Assembly: GCA_947629315.1 (NCBI GenBank)
Contig: CANRDB010000014.1
Coordinates: 1-34,686, forward strand
DNA length: 34,686 bases
Reading direction: 5' to 3'
Origin: an uncultured Bacilli bacterium
GTDB lineage: Bacteria; Bacillota_I; Bacilli_A; RF39; UBA660
The translations under genes and the position numbers were made by a program. Below, piece after piece: positions 23,831-32,284 of this stretch. Below the pieces are notes generated by a model. The model was not told where the DNA came from and searched no databases. It saw nothing but the letters and a program-made list of their open reading frames with translations. Numbering within the stretch: the stretch's first letter is position 1; the number at the start of each line of letters is the position of its first letter.

Positions 23831-24902
23831 ATTCATTCTCCTTTGTAAACCATTCATGTAACCAAATAGAAGGATATCCCAAATATTGGATAGAAAATTG
23901 ATAGACACCTTTGATATCTTCCTTTTGAACTTTTATGTAATCTACAGTATTATTAGCGTCTCCTTTGGTAATATAATATTCATTTATATAGATAACCCGA
24001 TGAACGATTATTTGATTTTGATATTGAAAGACAATAATATCACCAGGTACAATCTTGTCTTCTTTTTTATAGATGACAATATCGCCTCTTTGAAAAGTAG
24101 GATTCATACTGTTAGATAAAATAGCGATAGGTTGATAAGAAAATAGTCCAAGCATAAATGATACAAATAAAATAGAGATAATGATGGTTAAAAGATAACT
24201 TGCATGCGTAACATGGTTTCTAGTTTTTTTCCTAAAAATAAAGGATTGAAATACATAGTAAAGGATGAAATCCTGAATGATATCAAAAGTACCCGCCATA
24301 AACCAATCGCGATAGGGAATCATTGGTAAAATCATGTTGGGTAGTTCATGAAATATTTTGATAATAATCGTAGTGTTATAGTGTGAATGGCAAGATAAAT
24401 AAGTGCATAGAATATTTTGCGCAATGATAGGGATAATGATAGAAGTAAGATAATAGAAAAAATCGATATTACGTGAAAGAAAAAGGGCTTTAAAATTAAT
24501 TTCACTTAAAATGATGATGATGGTTATGAACGCCTTAAAACCAAAATTATTTTTGTTTCTTCTAAGAAGTTTGTAGCGCATGATTTCCATACCACATATT
24601 GGTAAGATAACTTTCCATCCATTTATAATAATATGAATGAGTGAAGTATTAGAAAGACTTTTCTGAAATCCAAAAAGAAAGCCACTCACGAAATCAAGAA
24701 TAAAAAAGAGGACAGATATCAGGAAAGCAATATTCATTTCTTTGTTCCTAGGTGGCTTTTCTTCTTGGCGATAAAAAATAATGAGAAAAATGGCCCAAAA
24801 ACTTGGTTTCAAAAAATGAATATAAAAATAATTGGTATTCAAGAGAATATGGCTTATGGCATAAATGATGAAAAGAAAAAATAGTGATTTTGGTTTAAGC
24901 AT
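23814..24902 (-). CDS. sipW: ER-type signal peptidase I (SipW) with large membrane domain
   Basis: 362 residues (367 if the ATG at 24917 is used, as in the numbering here). The C-terminal third is a signal peptidase I of the SipW/ER type: catalytic Ser270 in AILSNSMNPTFQRGD, His306 in IVHRV (His instead of the bacterial Lys) and Asp320 in ITKGDANNTVD. The first ~235 residues hold about seven extra membrane segments, whereas SipW is normally about 190 residues with two. It should process the TasA-like protein encoded just upstream, whose stop overlaps this start. ATG 24902 overlaps that stop by eight bases and is preferred for coupling. What the extra domain does is unknown; it may tether or localise the enzyme. 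Confidence 0.88.
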   Translation of the reverse strand: MLKPKSLFFLFIIYAISHILLNTNYFYIHFLKPSFWAIFLIIFYRQEEKPPRNKEMNIAFLISVLFFILDFVSGFLFGFQKSLSNTSLIHIIINGWKVILPICGMEIMRYKLLRRNKNNFGFKAFITIIIILSEINFKALFLSRNIDFFYYLTSIIIPIIAQNILCTYLSCHSHYNTTIIIKIFHELPNMILPMIPYRDWFMAGTFDIIQDFILYYVFQSFIFRKKTRNHVTHASYLLTIIISILFVSFMLGLFSYQPIAILSNSMNPTFQRGDIVIYKKEDKIVPGDIIVFQYQNQIIVHRVIYINEYYITKGDANNTVDYIKVQKEDIKGVYQFSIQYLGYPSIWLHEWFTKENEFARKQ

Positions 24903-25398
24903 TTTCTTTTTGAACATATTGAATGATTCCTGTTAAGGTTTTGGTTTTCACATCGGGAACTTGTTTCGCGTTTTTAACATAGGTTACGATAATATAGAAA
25001 GTAGTGGAATCTCCAACATTTAAGTCTTTCTTAAGTTCAGATGTCGTATAGTTAATTTCTTCGATGCCATCTATTTCTTCTGTGAATATAATTGTTTGTA
25101 ATTCGGCATCAATGGTTCCTAAATTTTCTATCGTAACCTCATAAATAATCTCATCACCAGGTTTATTTAGTTTAGCAGAAAAGTTAATCGAATCTTTCGT
25201 AAAAGTTGGTGTTCCAGCATCACAACCATCAGGTACTTGTGTAGCGGTTATATTTGTGATTCTAACGTCCCACTCACCCGTAATCTCGGCAGTTCCATCA
25301 ATCGTAAAATCAGTCGCAAATGTAGAATAACCAACGGCCATTAGAATAATTGCTACAAGAAAGAAAAGAGTTATAATTAATAGTTTATTTTTACGCAA
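24895..25398 (-). CDS. TasA/camelysin-like secreted protein, SipW substrate
   Basis: 167 residues. Signal peptide MRKNKLLIITLFFLVAIIL then MAVGYSTFATDFTIDGTAEI, the signature of SipW-processed proteins (cleavage expected near STFA|T). The mature part is a small beta-sandwich (EWDVRITNITATQVPDGCDA, IIYEVTIENLGTIDAELQTI, DSTTFYIIVTYVKNAKQVPD), as in TasA/camelysin matrix-fibre proteins. It lacks a metalloprotease motif. A pili-like or biofilm-matrix role is inferred from family and operon. Start is TTG 25398, eight bases after AAAGGAG; no ATG fits. A matching site precedes the third gene of this operon. Confidence 0.85.
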   Translation of the reverse strand: MRKNKLLIITLFFLVAIILMAVGYSTFATDFTIDGTAEITGEWDVRITNITATQVPDGCDAGTPTFTKDSINFSAKLNKPGDEIIYEVTIENLGTIDAELQTIIFTEEIDGIEEINYTTSELKKDLNVGDSTTFYIIVTYVKNAKQVPDVKTKTLTGIIQYVQKENA

Positions 25399-25443
25399 AT
25401 TACATTCTCCTTTCTATTTAGTTTGTCAAGGTCAAATTAGAAA

Positions 25444-25455
25444 TAGCAATTGCTA
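25444..25455. promoter_or_regulatory. Palindrome upstream of the SipW operon
   Basis: TAGCAATTGCTA, a perfect 12-base palindrome 46 bases from the first start codon. Possible operator; no regulator identified. Confidence 0.3.
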
Positions 25456-25590
25456 CTTCATTCATAATTTATGTGAAAGTAGATAATTGGTATTGTTGTT
25501 AGTCCTATGCTTATTTAAAATTTTTAAAAATCTATAGCAGTTTTTGTTTTTCTTGTTTTCATGTACTGAATAATCCTCCTAAAGATAACA

Positions 25591-25618
25591 AAAAAATTCC
25601 TAATATTTGGAATTTTTT
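25591..25618. terminator. Hairpin in the intergenic region between divergent genes
   Basis: AAAAAATTCC, loop TAATATTT, GGAATTTTTT: a bidirectional terminator shape. The 295-base region 25399-25693 holds no clear gene; a 12-codon minus-strand ORF (25562-25524) with AGGAGG twelve bases upstream is the only other sign. What this hairpin terminates is unclear. Confidence 0.5.
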
Positions 25619-25667
25619 ATAAAGAAAGCGAGTGTAGAAGATTTTTAAATAAATTAAAAAAGGTTAT

Positions 25668-25680
25668 GTTATAATATAAC
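25668..25680 (+). promoter_or_regulatory. Extended -10 promoter embedded in a palindrome
   Basis: GTTATA-A-TATAAC is a perfect 13-base palindrome that contains TATAAT (25670-25675), preceded by TG at 25667-25668. It lies 14 bases before the kinase-like gene, so a repressor binding here would block it. Confidence 0.5.
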
Positions 25681-25693
25681 AAAGGGAGGTAAA

Positions 25694-27106
25694 ATGATGC
25701 TAGAAAGGAAATTGAACAGATTAATTGAAGAAGCAAAGAACATAAGACAACAATCCATTGAAAATGAATGCGCAAGTTATTATCATGATGAATTTGATAA
25801 ATTAAGTGATTTTATTTTAAAAAAATTAAATCGTTCGTTTTTAAAAAATAAAAATGCTAAAATAATAGCAAATCATTTTGATGAAATCCTTCCATATATT
25901 GTTGATTCTAATATTGATATTCTTTTCCTAGATACTAATTTATTAATAAAGCAACCTAGTTTTAAAGAAAAATTTATAAGAGGGTTAAAAAAATATCCCT
26001 ATAAAGAAGGAATTAATCAATTATTTTATAATATTCAGTGTTGCTTACATGGTGAATATGCTTATTTTATGGATAATGATATTTTAAAAACAATAGTAAC
26101 TCTGGATGTCAGCAAACATTTTTCTGCCGATATTATATTAGATAAATTACATTTAAATTTAAATGAAGAAGATCAAAAAAACTTTTTAAAATTAATGGTT
26201 GAGAATAAATGTGATATTCCTTATTTGGCAATTGATTATAAAGGAGATAATAAACAAATTATTTATGACAATTTACCTTTGCTGATGGAACATGAGAAAA
26301 ACTTATATACTTTAGTGAATTTTGTAAAAGACAATCCTGTTGCGCTTTCCCAAGTGAAAGATTACATTGATAACAATGAAGAAAAAGCAATAAATTCTAT
26401 ATTTTGTGAAACTGATCGTCTTGTGGAGATAAAAGATGAAAATTTAAAAGAAATAGTTAAATTAATTGTATTAGATGTTATGAAAAATGAAAATGTAAAA
26501 TTTTCTGATATTACCTATAATGGTGGTGGATTTTCACGCGTTTTATTAATTGGTAATAAAGTTATTAAAATTGGAAATAGGTTTACTAAAAAATTTCCAA
26601 ATAATCCCTACATCATTGCTCCATTGCTTCGAAAAGAACTACAATTTGGTGATGAACATTGTTTTGTTGAGGTTACTGAACGAGTGACTACAGGAGAATT
26701 TAGCAAAGAAGAATTATACCAATTATTTAAAAACTTGCGTGATTTAAAACTAGTTTGGACAGATATAAAAAGTACTAATGTTGGAAGATTAACGAGAGAA
26801 AATATAGTGCACTGGAAAACTAATTTACAACCATCAGAAAAAGTATTAGGTTTAGATACGAGGAGAGGAGAAACAATCCTTAAAGAAGGGGATTTAGTGG
26901 TATTAGATGCCGACTTTATTTATGATGAGGATGATCCAAACTTAACTTATACGAATAATAGAGTTTTATATGATAAGTTTGAAGAAAGATATCAAAGAGA
27001 AAAGAAAGAATTATTAGATCAAGAACAAAAAATGAATTTAAAACCTAACACTTTTAATGAAGCAAATGATTTTGAAATAAATGAATCTAATGACATTCAC
27101 AGATAA
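25694..27106 (+). CDS. Protein-kinase-like protein with helical N-terminal domain
   Basis: 470 residues. Residues 1-265 are helical with repeated D/N-rich turns and resemble nothing I know. Residues about 272-412 carry a protein-kinase-like core: Gly-rich loop NGGGFSRVLLIGNK (276-289), a Lys at 292 in VIKIG, the catalytic loop WTDIKSTNVGR (355-365; Asp357, Lys359, Asn362), and the Mg-binding motif VLDADF (403-408) in place of DFG. Asp/Lys/Asn spacing is that of active eukaryotic-type and aminoglycoside-type kinases. The ribosome site GGGAGGT is strong; ATG 25694 or 25697 could start. Own promoter and terminator, so it is monocistronic. Target unknown: it may phosphorylate a protein, or a small molecule, or act in phage defence. 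Confidence 0.8.
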   Translation: MMLERKLNRLIEEAKNIRQQSIENECASYYHDEFDKLSDFILKKLNRSFLKNKNAKIIANHFDEILPYIVDSNIDILFLDTNLLIKQPSFKEKFIRGLKKYPYKEGINQLFYNIQCCLHGEYAYFMDNDILKTIVTLDVSKHFSADIILDKLHLNLNEEDQKNFLKLMVENKCDIPYLAIDYKGDNKQIIYDNLPLLMEHEKNLYTLVNFVKDNPVALSQVKDYIDNNEEKAINSIFCETDRLVEIKDENLKEIVKLIVLDVMKNENVKFSDITYNGGGFSRVLLIGNKVIKIGNRFTKKFPNNPYIIAPLLRKELQFGDEHCFVEVTERVTTGEFSKEELYQLFKNLRDLKLVWTDIKSTNVGRLTRENIVHWKTNLQPSEKVLGLDTRRGETILKEGDLVVLDADFIYDEDDPNLTYTNNRVLYDKFEERYQREKKELLDQEQKMNLKPNTFNEANDFEINESNDIHR

Positions 27107-27111
27107 AAAAT

Positions 27112-27139
27112 GATGACTTAAATAGTCATCGTTTTTTTT
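27112..27139 (+). terminator. Terminator of the kinase-like gene
   Basis: GATGACT, loop TAAAT, AGTCATC, G, then eight T. The bases from here to 27417 (about 280) hold no convincing gene. Confidence 0.85.
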
Positions 27140-27417
27140 AAGTAATACATGTTCATAATGAATCATTTTTTTAAAGTATTCTATATTGTTCAAAATTATA
27201 AATTTTTCGCTATTCCGTTTTAGACAAAATATGTAATTATCAGGAAGTTTTATTTCCATAAAAAAGTTCTCAATAATGAGTGATATAGATAAATGCTCGT
27301 GACGTTCGAGCAAATTCATCATGAAAGAAATTGACAGATTTCGCTTTTAAACGATTGGATAGGTAAATTTGCATCTAACTTTCTAGTGATAGAAAAGGAA
27401 CTACCATTTATATCAAT

Positions 27418-27446
27418 TTGATATTTTAGGGAAAAAGTGTTAATAT
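27418..27446 (+). promoter_or_regulatory. Promoter of the decayed transglutaminase-like gene
   Basis: TTGATA (27418-27423), 17-base spacer, TAATAT (27441-27446), 30 bases before ATG 27477. Confidence 0.5.
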
Positions 27447-27476
27447 AGCCTCCGAAAAAAAAGGGGTGTGGTATTG

Positions 27477-27912
27477 ATGACAGAGTTATCTAAGAGGAGA
27501 CCGAGAAGTGCCTTTGTAAAAAAATATATGAATAGCTGCCACTACGACATTACTTTCTAATAATCCTCTCATTAATCTGAATGTGAGACCGATAAGAAAT
27601 GGCAGTCATGCTTGGAATAGTATTGAAATAAATGGTAAGCATTACTCTATTGATAATACTTGGAATATTACAAGAAATCCTAATAGATTTTGTGAGAGTT
27701 TAAAGGCAAAATCTTTCAGTAGTCAGTATTTATTCTTTGGACAAGAAACCGCTAATTTAATTGGACACCATATGCCAGATATTTTGCATCAAGAGATTGA
27801 AGCAGATGACATTGATAGTAAGCAAGTTATAGAAGCTACTAAAAAATTAACTAAATTCATAACGTTTGATAACTATGCTAAACCAGTGTTTGAAAGTCGT
27901 TTACAAAAATAA
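27477..27912 (+). pseudogene. Truncated transglutaminase-like gene
   Basis: ATG 27477, after AAGGGGTGTGG, starts a frame of 27 codons (MTELSKRRPRSAFVKKYMNS...) ending at TAA 27558-27560. The +1 frame, open from about 27532 to 27912, carries GSHAWNSIEINGKHYSIDNT then WNITRNPNRFCE. SHAWN.i...G..Y..D.TW is the His and Asp part of the transglutaminase-like (TGc) triad. The Cys part, which should lie 30-50 residues before the His, is missing. The simplest reading is an internal deletion that joined the N-terminal 20-odd codons to the C-terminal half out of frame. A 109-residue fragment could still be made from GTG 27583 but would lack the nucleophile. Confidence 0.7.
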
Positions 27913-27992
27913 TTCTTTACTTATCAATATAGAAGTTTTAAAAAAATGAGGATTGAAAATAAAATATATCATCAATAAAGGAAGTGAAAACA

Positions 27993-28250
27993 ATGATTAC
28001 AACAATTGGAAAAGTATTTGAAGTATACGTTCCAGAACAATATAAAAACGGTGGGTTATTAGATGTTATGGATAGAACTAATATTGGCTTTAAGGTAATG
28101 ACTATTGATGGTGTAAAAGACATAGTAGTAGAAGAAGATGAATTGAATTCTAAAATAATGAAAAATGATTTTGTTTTAATTGTAGAACAAGATATATCAG
28201 GGAAACATTTTACTGATATTGAAATGTATGAGGGGGATAGTTGTGAATAA
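27993..28250 (+). CDS. Small protein of unknown function, first gene of helicase operon
   Basis: 85 residues, acidic, with beta-strand-like stretches (TIGKVFEVYVPEQY, IGFKVMTIDGVKDIVVEE) and a C-terminal KNDFVLIVEQDISG. No recognised motif. Start at ATG 27993 has AAAGGAAG about eight bases before; a GTG at 27984 lies inside that site. The last eight bases overlap the helicase start, implying coupled translation. It could be an accessory or inhibitor of the helicase, an inference from position only. Confidence 0.75.
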   Translation: MITTIGKVFEVYVPEQYKNGGLLDVMDRTNIGFKVMTIDGVKDIVVEEDELNSKIMKNDFVLIVEQDISGKHFTDIEMYEGDSCE

Positions 28251-31200
28251 TAACGAATTTAACATAGTTGGTTTATATGATCATAATGCGGATAGTTATC
28301 AAAAGATAAAATCTGCATTTGAAAATGGTGAAGATATTGTTGGGATTATCCAAGCAACAGGGACAGGCAAATCTTATATTGCTCTTCAACTTGCTTATGA
28401 TAATAAAGATAAAGCCATTGTTTATGTAGCACCATCCAATGGAATGATTGAACACATCAAAAAAATAATAGAAGATCATCCAAATTTAGATTTCGAAAGA
28501 GATTTTTCAAATTTAAAATTTAGAACATATCAAAGTTTTGTACCTTTATCAAAAGATGAAATTCAAGATATCGATTGTGATTTCCTAATCCTTGATGAAT
28601 TTCATCATATAGAATCACCGAAATGGGGAGCAAGAATCGATACTATGAGGGAGACACATCCGGAAATGAAGATATTTGGTATGACTACTGATACAGTAAA
28701 AGATATAGCTAATCCTGATACTAATGAATTATTTTCAGGAAAAGTAGTGAGTAGATATGATTTATGTGATGCTATGATAGATGGTGTTCTTCCTAAACCA
28801 GTTTATAAAAGTGCATATACGAATTTAATTAATTTAGAAAGTAATTTAGAAAGAAGAGTCCAGAAACTAAACGCTACTACCAAAGAATATCAGGACTATA
28901 TGGCTATTTTATTAAATGTGAAAAGAAGAATCCAGGAAGCACCAAGTATTCCTAATATTTTAAGAAAAAGTATCAAACCAAATGGAAAATATATTTATTT
29001 ATGCCCACCTTGTGCAGAAGAAGGAACTAAGGATATTGAAACAATTAAAATGCAAGCACTTGAATGGTTAAAACAAATGGTACCAGAAGAAGATATCGTT
29101 ATTTATACTTCAACAAACAAGGTGGGAGAAGAGGACAAACAAAATCGTGATGCCTTTTATGAAGATGTTACGCTAGATGGTGAAAAAGCTAGTCATAAAC
29201 TTCGCATAATGTTTGCCATAAATCAATATAATGAAGGAATTCATGCATCTAATATTGATGGTGTTATTATGGGTCGTGGAATAACATCAAACATTGTATA
29301 TTGGAAACAATTAGGTAGGGCACTAGCTGTTCGTGGAAATACTAAAGATATGTTTGCTGAATTAGAAAAATATTCTATAGAAGAATTAATAGAAATGTGT
29401 AAATCAAGAGATATTCCTATAAAAGAGAATCTCTCGAAAGAAGATTTAATTGAAAAACTAATTGCTCCAGTAGTTATTGATTTAACTAATAACTATGATT
29501 TCATAAAAGAACTTGAAAATAATTTAAAAGATAGGATGAAAGACATACAAAGGAATGGATTAGGGCGTCATAGAGATATAAAAATAAAAGATGCATCTTT
29601 CGATATCGAAATAGAAAATCAAGATTTATTTGAGATGTTAAGGTATGTGGATGATAGATTAACAATGACATGGGAAGAGTATTATGAACTTGCCAAAACT
29701 TATTATGAATATCATGGAAATTTAGAATTTTCTCAAAGTTTTAAAACCAATGATGGTTATACCTATGATAAAAATGGATTGAATCTTGGCATTTGGATTA
29801 AGAGGCAAAGAATAAGTTTTTCTAGTTTATCAGAAGAAAGACAACGGTTACTTGAGTCAATCGGTTTCACATCCCATCCATTCGAAGTAAGATGGCATAA
29901 GAATTATGAACTTGCCAAAGCTTATTATGAACATTATGGAAATTTAAAAATTCCTAGAAAGTTTAAAACGAATGATGGTTATACCTATGATGAAAATGGA
30001 TTTACTCTTGGTATTTGGATGGGTACACAAAAAAGTTATTTTTCTAGTTTATCGAAAGAAAGACAACAGTTACTCAAGTCAATAGGTCTTACATTAAGTT
30101 CTTCAGAAGAAAAATGGCATAAAAATTACGAACTTGCCAAAGCTTACTATGAACATCATGGAAATTTGTTAATACCTTTAACTTTTAAAACGAATGATGG
30201 TTATACTTATGATGAAAATGGAACTATAAATCTTGGAACTTGGATTTATACACAAAATCAAAATTTTTCTAATTTACGGAAGAAAAGACAACAGTTACTC
30301 GAGTCAATTGGTTTCATAGCAAGTTCTTCAGAAAAAAAATGGCATAAAAATTACGAACTTGCCAAAGCCTATTATGAACATCATGGGAATTTAAAAATGC
30401 CTTGCCTATTTAAAACGAATGATGGTTATACCTATGAAGAAAATGGAGCAAATCTTGGCGCTTGGATTCAGAGGCAAAGACAAAACTTTTCTAATTTACC
30501 GAAAGAAAGACAACAGTTACTCGAGTCAATCGGTTTTATAGTAATTCCTTCAGAAGAAAAATGGCATAAAAATTATGAACTTGCCAAAGCCTACTATGAA
30601 CAACATGGAAATTTAAAAATTCCTCAAAGTTTTAAAACCAATGATGGTTATACCTATGATGAAAATGGTTCAAATCTTGGTACTTGGATTAGTGCCCAAA
30701 GACAAAACTTTTCTAAATTATCAAGGGAAAGACAACAGTTACTTGAGTCAATAGGATTTAAAGTAATTTTTTCAGAAGAAAGATGGCATAAAAATTATGA
30801 ACTTGCCAAAGCCTACTATGAACAACATGGAAATTTGTTAATACCTTTTCATTTTAAAACGAATGATGGTTATACCTATGAAGAAAATGGAACTATAAAT
30901 CTTGGAACATGGATGAATACTCAAAGACAAATTTTTTCTAGTTTATCGAGTGAAAAACAACAGTTACTCGAGTCAATCGGTTTTATACTACATCCTTCAG
31001 AAGAAAGATGGAATAAAAATGACCAACTTGCCAAAACATACGATGAACATCATGGAAATTTAGAAACTTCTCAAAAATTAAAAACCAATGATGGTTATAA
31101 AAATGAAATCGCAAATTTTTTAGAAGCAAGATGGCATAAAAGTTATGAACTTGCCAAAGTTTATTATGAGCATTATGGAAATTTAAGAGTTCCTCGTCTA

Positions 31201-32283
31201 TTTAAAACCAATGATGGTTATACTTATGATGAAAATGGTTCCAACCTTGGAACTTGGATTGGTACGCAAAGAAAATACTTTTCTAGTTTATCGAAAGAAA
31301 GACAACAGTTACTCGAGTCAATCGGCTTTATAGTAAGTTTTTCAAAAGACAGATGGCATAAAAATTATGAACTTGCCAAAGCCTATTATGAACATCATGG
31401 AAATTTGTTAATATCTTCTAGTTTTAAAACCAATGATGGTTATACCTATCATGAAAATGGTTCCAATCTTGGAGGTTGGATTGGTATGCAAAGACAAAAT
31501 TTTTCTAGTTTATCGAGAGAAAGACAGCAGTTACTCGAGTCAATCGGTTTCACATTAAATCCTTCGGAAGAAAGATGGCATAAAAATTATGAACTTGCCA
31601 AAACATACTACGAACATCATGGAAATTTGTTAATGTCTTTTAGTTTTAAAACGAATGATGGTTATACCTATGATGAGAATGGAACCGCAAATCTTGGAAC
31701 TTGGATTGGTACGCAAAGAAAATACTTTTCTAGTTTATCGAAAGAAAGACAGCAGTTACTCGAGTCAATCGGTTTCACATTAAATCCTTCAGAAGAAAGA
31801 TGGAATAAAAGTTACGAACTTGCCAAAACATACTATGAACATTATGGAAATTTAGAAATTCCGCAAGGTTTTAAAACGAATGATGGTTATACCTATGATG
31901 AAAAGGGAACGATAAATCTTGGAACTTGGATTGGAAAACAAAGACGAACTGTATTACCAGAAAGTCCACAAGGCCTATTACTTTTACAAATTGGGATGAT
32001 GTTTAATGTTAAAAAGAATACAGAAGAAATCAATCACATTTGTATGCAATACAATATAGATAAAAATAAAAACCAAATGGTTCTTAGTCACATTTCTACA
32101 CAAGAATTACAAGCTAAAATAGAATTTCTGAAAGCACGTAATATGTCTATTGTTGATGACAATGGTTTATTAATTGATATTTTTTCTATGAGTAGTCCTG
32201 ATATGAAAGAAAAATATGGTATTGTACTTGAAGATCTCATTAGTGAATATTCTATTAAAAATCAACTAGTCAAAGGAGTCTAG
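28243..32283 (+). CDS. SF2 helicase with eleven helicase-associated (HA) repeats
   Basis: 1346 residues. N-terminal SF2 motor: Walker A IIQATGTGKSYIAL (35-48), motif II LILDEFHH (115-122, DEFH rather than DEAH), motif III-like GMTTDT, then the second RecA lobe with INQYNEGIHASNIDGVIMGR and motif VI QLGRALAVRG (about 355-364). A SAP-like helix pair follows (about 377-408: YSIEELIEMCKSRDIPIKEN, then LSKEDLIEKL). From residue 477 to about 1254 come eleven HA units of 74-75 residues (PF03457 type), each starting W.K.YELAK.YYE..GNL and containing KTNDGYTY. The last ~90 residues are unique. Start is GTG 28243 after GAGGGGG; an upstream TTG 28219 is rejected. HA repeats probably bind nucleic acid. 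The gene overlaps its upstream partner and is 1 base from the next. Role may be phage defence or element maintenance. Confidence 0.9.
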   Translation: MNNNEFNIVGLYDHNADSYQKIKSAFENGEDIVGIIQATGTGKSYIALQLAYDNKDKAIVYVAPSNGMIEHIKKIIEDHPNLDFERDFSNLKFRTYQSFVPLSKDEIQDIDCDFLILDEFHHIESPKWGARIDTMRETHPEMKIFGMTTDTVKDIANPDTNELFSGKVVSRYDLCDAMIDGVLPKPVYKSAYTNLINLESNLERRVQKLNATTKEYQDYMAILLNVKRRIQEAPSIPNILRKSIKPNGKYIYLCPPCAEEGTKDIETIKMQALEWLKQMVPEEDIVIYTSTNKVGEEDKQNRDAFYEDVTLDGEKASHKLRIMFAINQYNEGIHASNIDGVIMGRGITSNIVYWKQLGRALAVRGNTKDMFAELEKYSIEELIEMCKSRDIPIKENLSKEDLIEKLIAPVVIDLTNNYDFIKELENNLKDRMKDIQRNGLGRHRDIKIKDASFDIEIENQDLFEMLRYVDDRLTMTWEEYYELAKTYYEYHGNLEFSQSFKTNDGYTYDKNGLNLGIWIKRQRISFSSLSEERQRLLESIGFTSHPFEVRWHKNYELAKAYYEHYGNLKIPRKFKTNDGYTYDENGFTLGIWMGTQKSYFSSLSKERQQLLKSIGLTLSSSEEKWHKNYELAKAYYEHHGNLLIPLTFKTNDGYTYDENGTINLGTWIYTQNQNFSNLRKKRQQLLESIGFIASSSEKKWHKNYELAKAYYEHHGNLKMPCLFKTNDGYTYEENGANLGAWIQRQRQNFSNLPKERQQLLESIGFIVIPSEEKWHKNYELAKAYYEQHGNLKIPQSFKTNDGYTYDENGSNLGTWISAQRQNFSKLSRERQQLLESIGFKVIFSEERWHKNYELAKAYYEQHGNLLIPFHFKTNDGYTYEENGTINLGTWMNTQRQIFSSLSSEKQQLLESIGFILHPSEERWNKNDQLAKTYDEHHGNLETSQKLKTNDGYKNEIANFLEARWHKSYELAKVYYEHYGNLRVPRLFKTNDGYTYDENGSNLGTWIGTQRKYFSSLSKERQQLLESIGFIVSFSKDRWHKNYELAKAYYEHHGNLLISSSFKTNDGYTYHENGSNLGGWIGMQRQNFSSLSRERQQLLESIGFTLNPSEERWHKNYELAKTYYEHHGNLLMSFSFKTNDGYTYDENGTANLGTWIGTQRKYFSSLSKERQQLLESIGFTLNPSEERWNKSYELAKTYYEHYGNLEIPQGFKTNDGYTYDEKGTINLGTWIGKQRRTVLPESPQGLLLLQIGMMFNVKKNTEEINHICMQYNIDKNKNQMVLSHISTQELQAKIEFLKARNMSIVDDNGLLIDIFSMSSPDMKEKYGIVLEDLISEYSIKNQLVKGV
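29671..32004 (+). repeat. Tandem ~222-bp coding repeats (HA domain array)
   Basis: Eleven in-frame units. First Trp codons lie at 29671, 29893, 30115, 30340, 30562, 30784, 31009, 31132, 31354, 31576 and 31801, giving unit lengths of 222 or 225 bases except unit 7 (123 bases). The DNA is highly similar between units (for example AAAACNAATGATGGTTATAC and CAACAGTTACTCGAGTCAAT recur). The 3-base difference comes from an optional codon in the NGT(I/A)NLG turn. Outer units 1 and 11 are the most divergent, as expected of arrays homogenised by recombination. Confidence 0.95.
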
Positions 32284-32284
32284 T

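Noticed and set aside
25524-25562. Twelve-codon minus-strand ORF with AGGAGG upstream
   Set aside because: The ribosome site is 12 bases from the ATG, too far for a confident call, and the peptide is too short to judge. It is mentioned only because the gap is otherwise unexplained.
27038-27322. Minus-strand ORF of 94 codons downstream of the kinase-like gene
   Set aside because: It has no ribosome site, runs through the kinase gene's terminator and overlaps its 3' end by 69 bases. The peptide looks protein-like in places, so it may be a fossil, but I cannot support it as a gene.
29671-32004. Regular repeats that could suggest a CRISPR array or satellite
   Set aside because: The repeats are 222-225 bases, all in frame, and encode the HA domain; no 20-50-base repeat with unique spacers is present.
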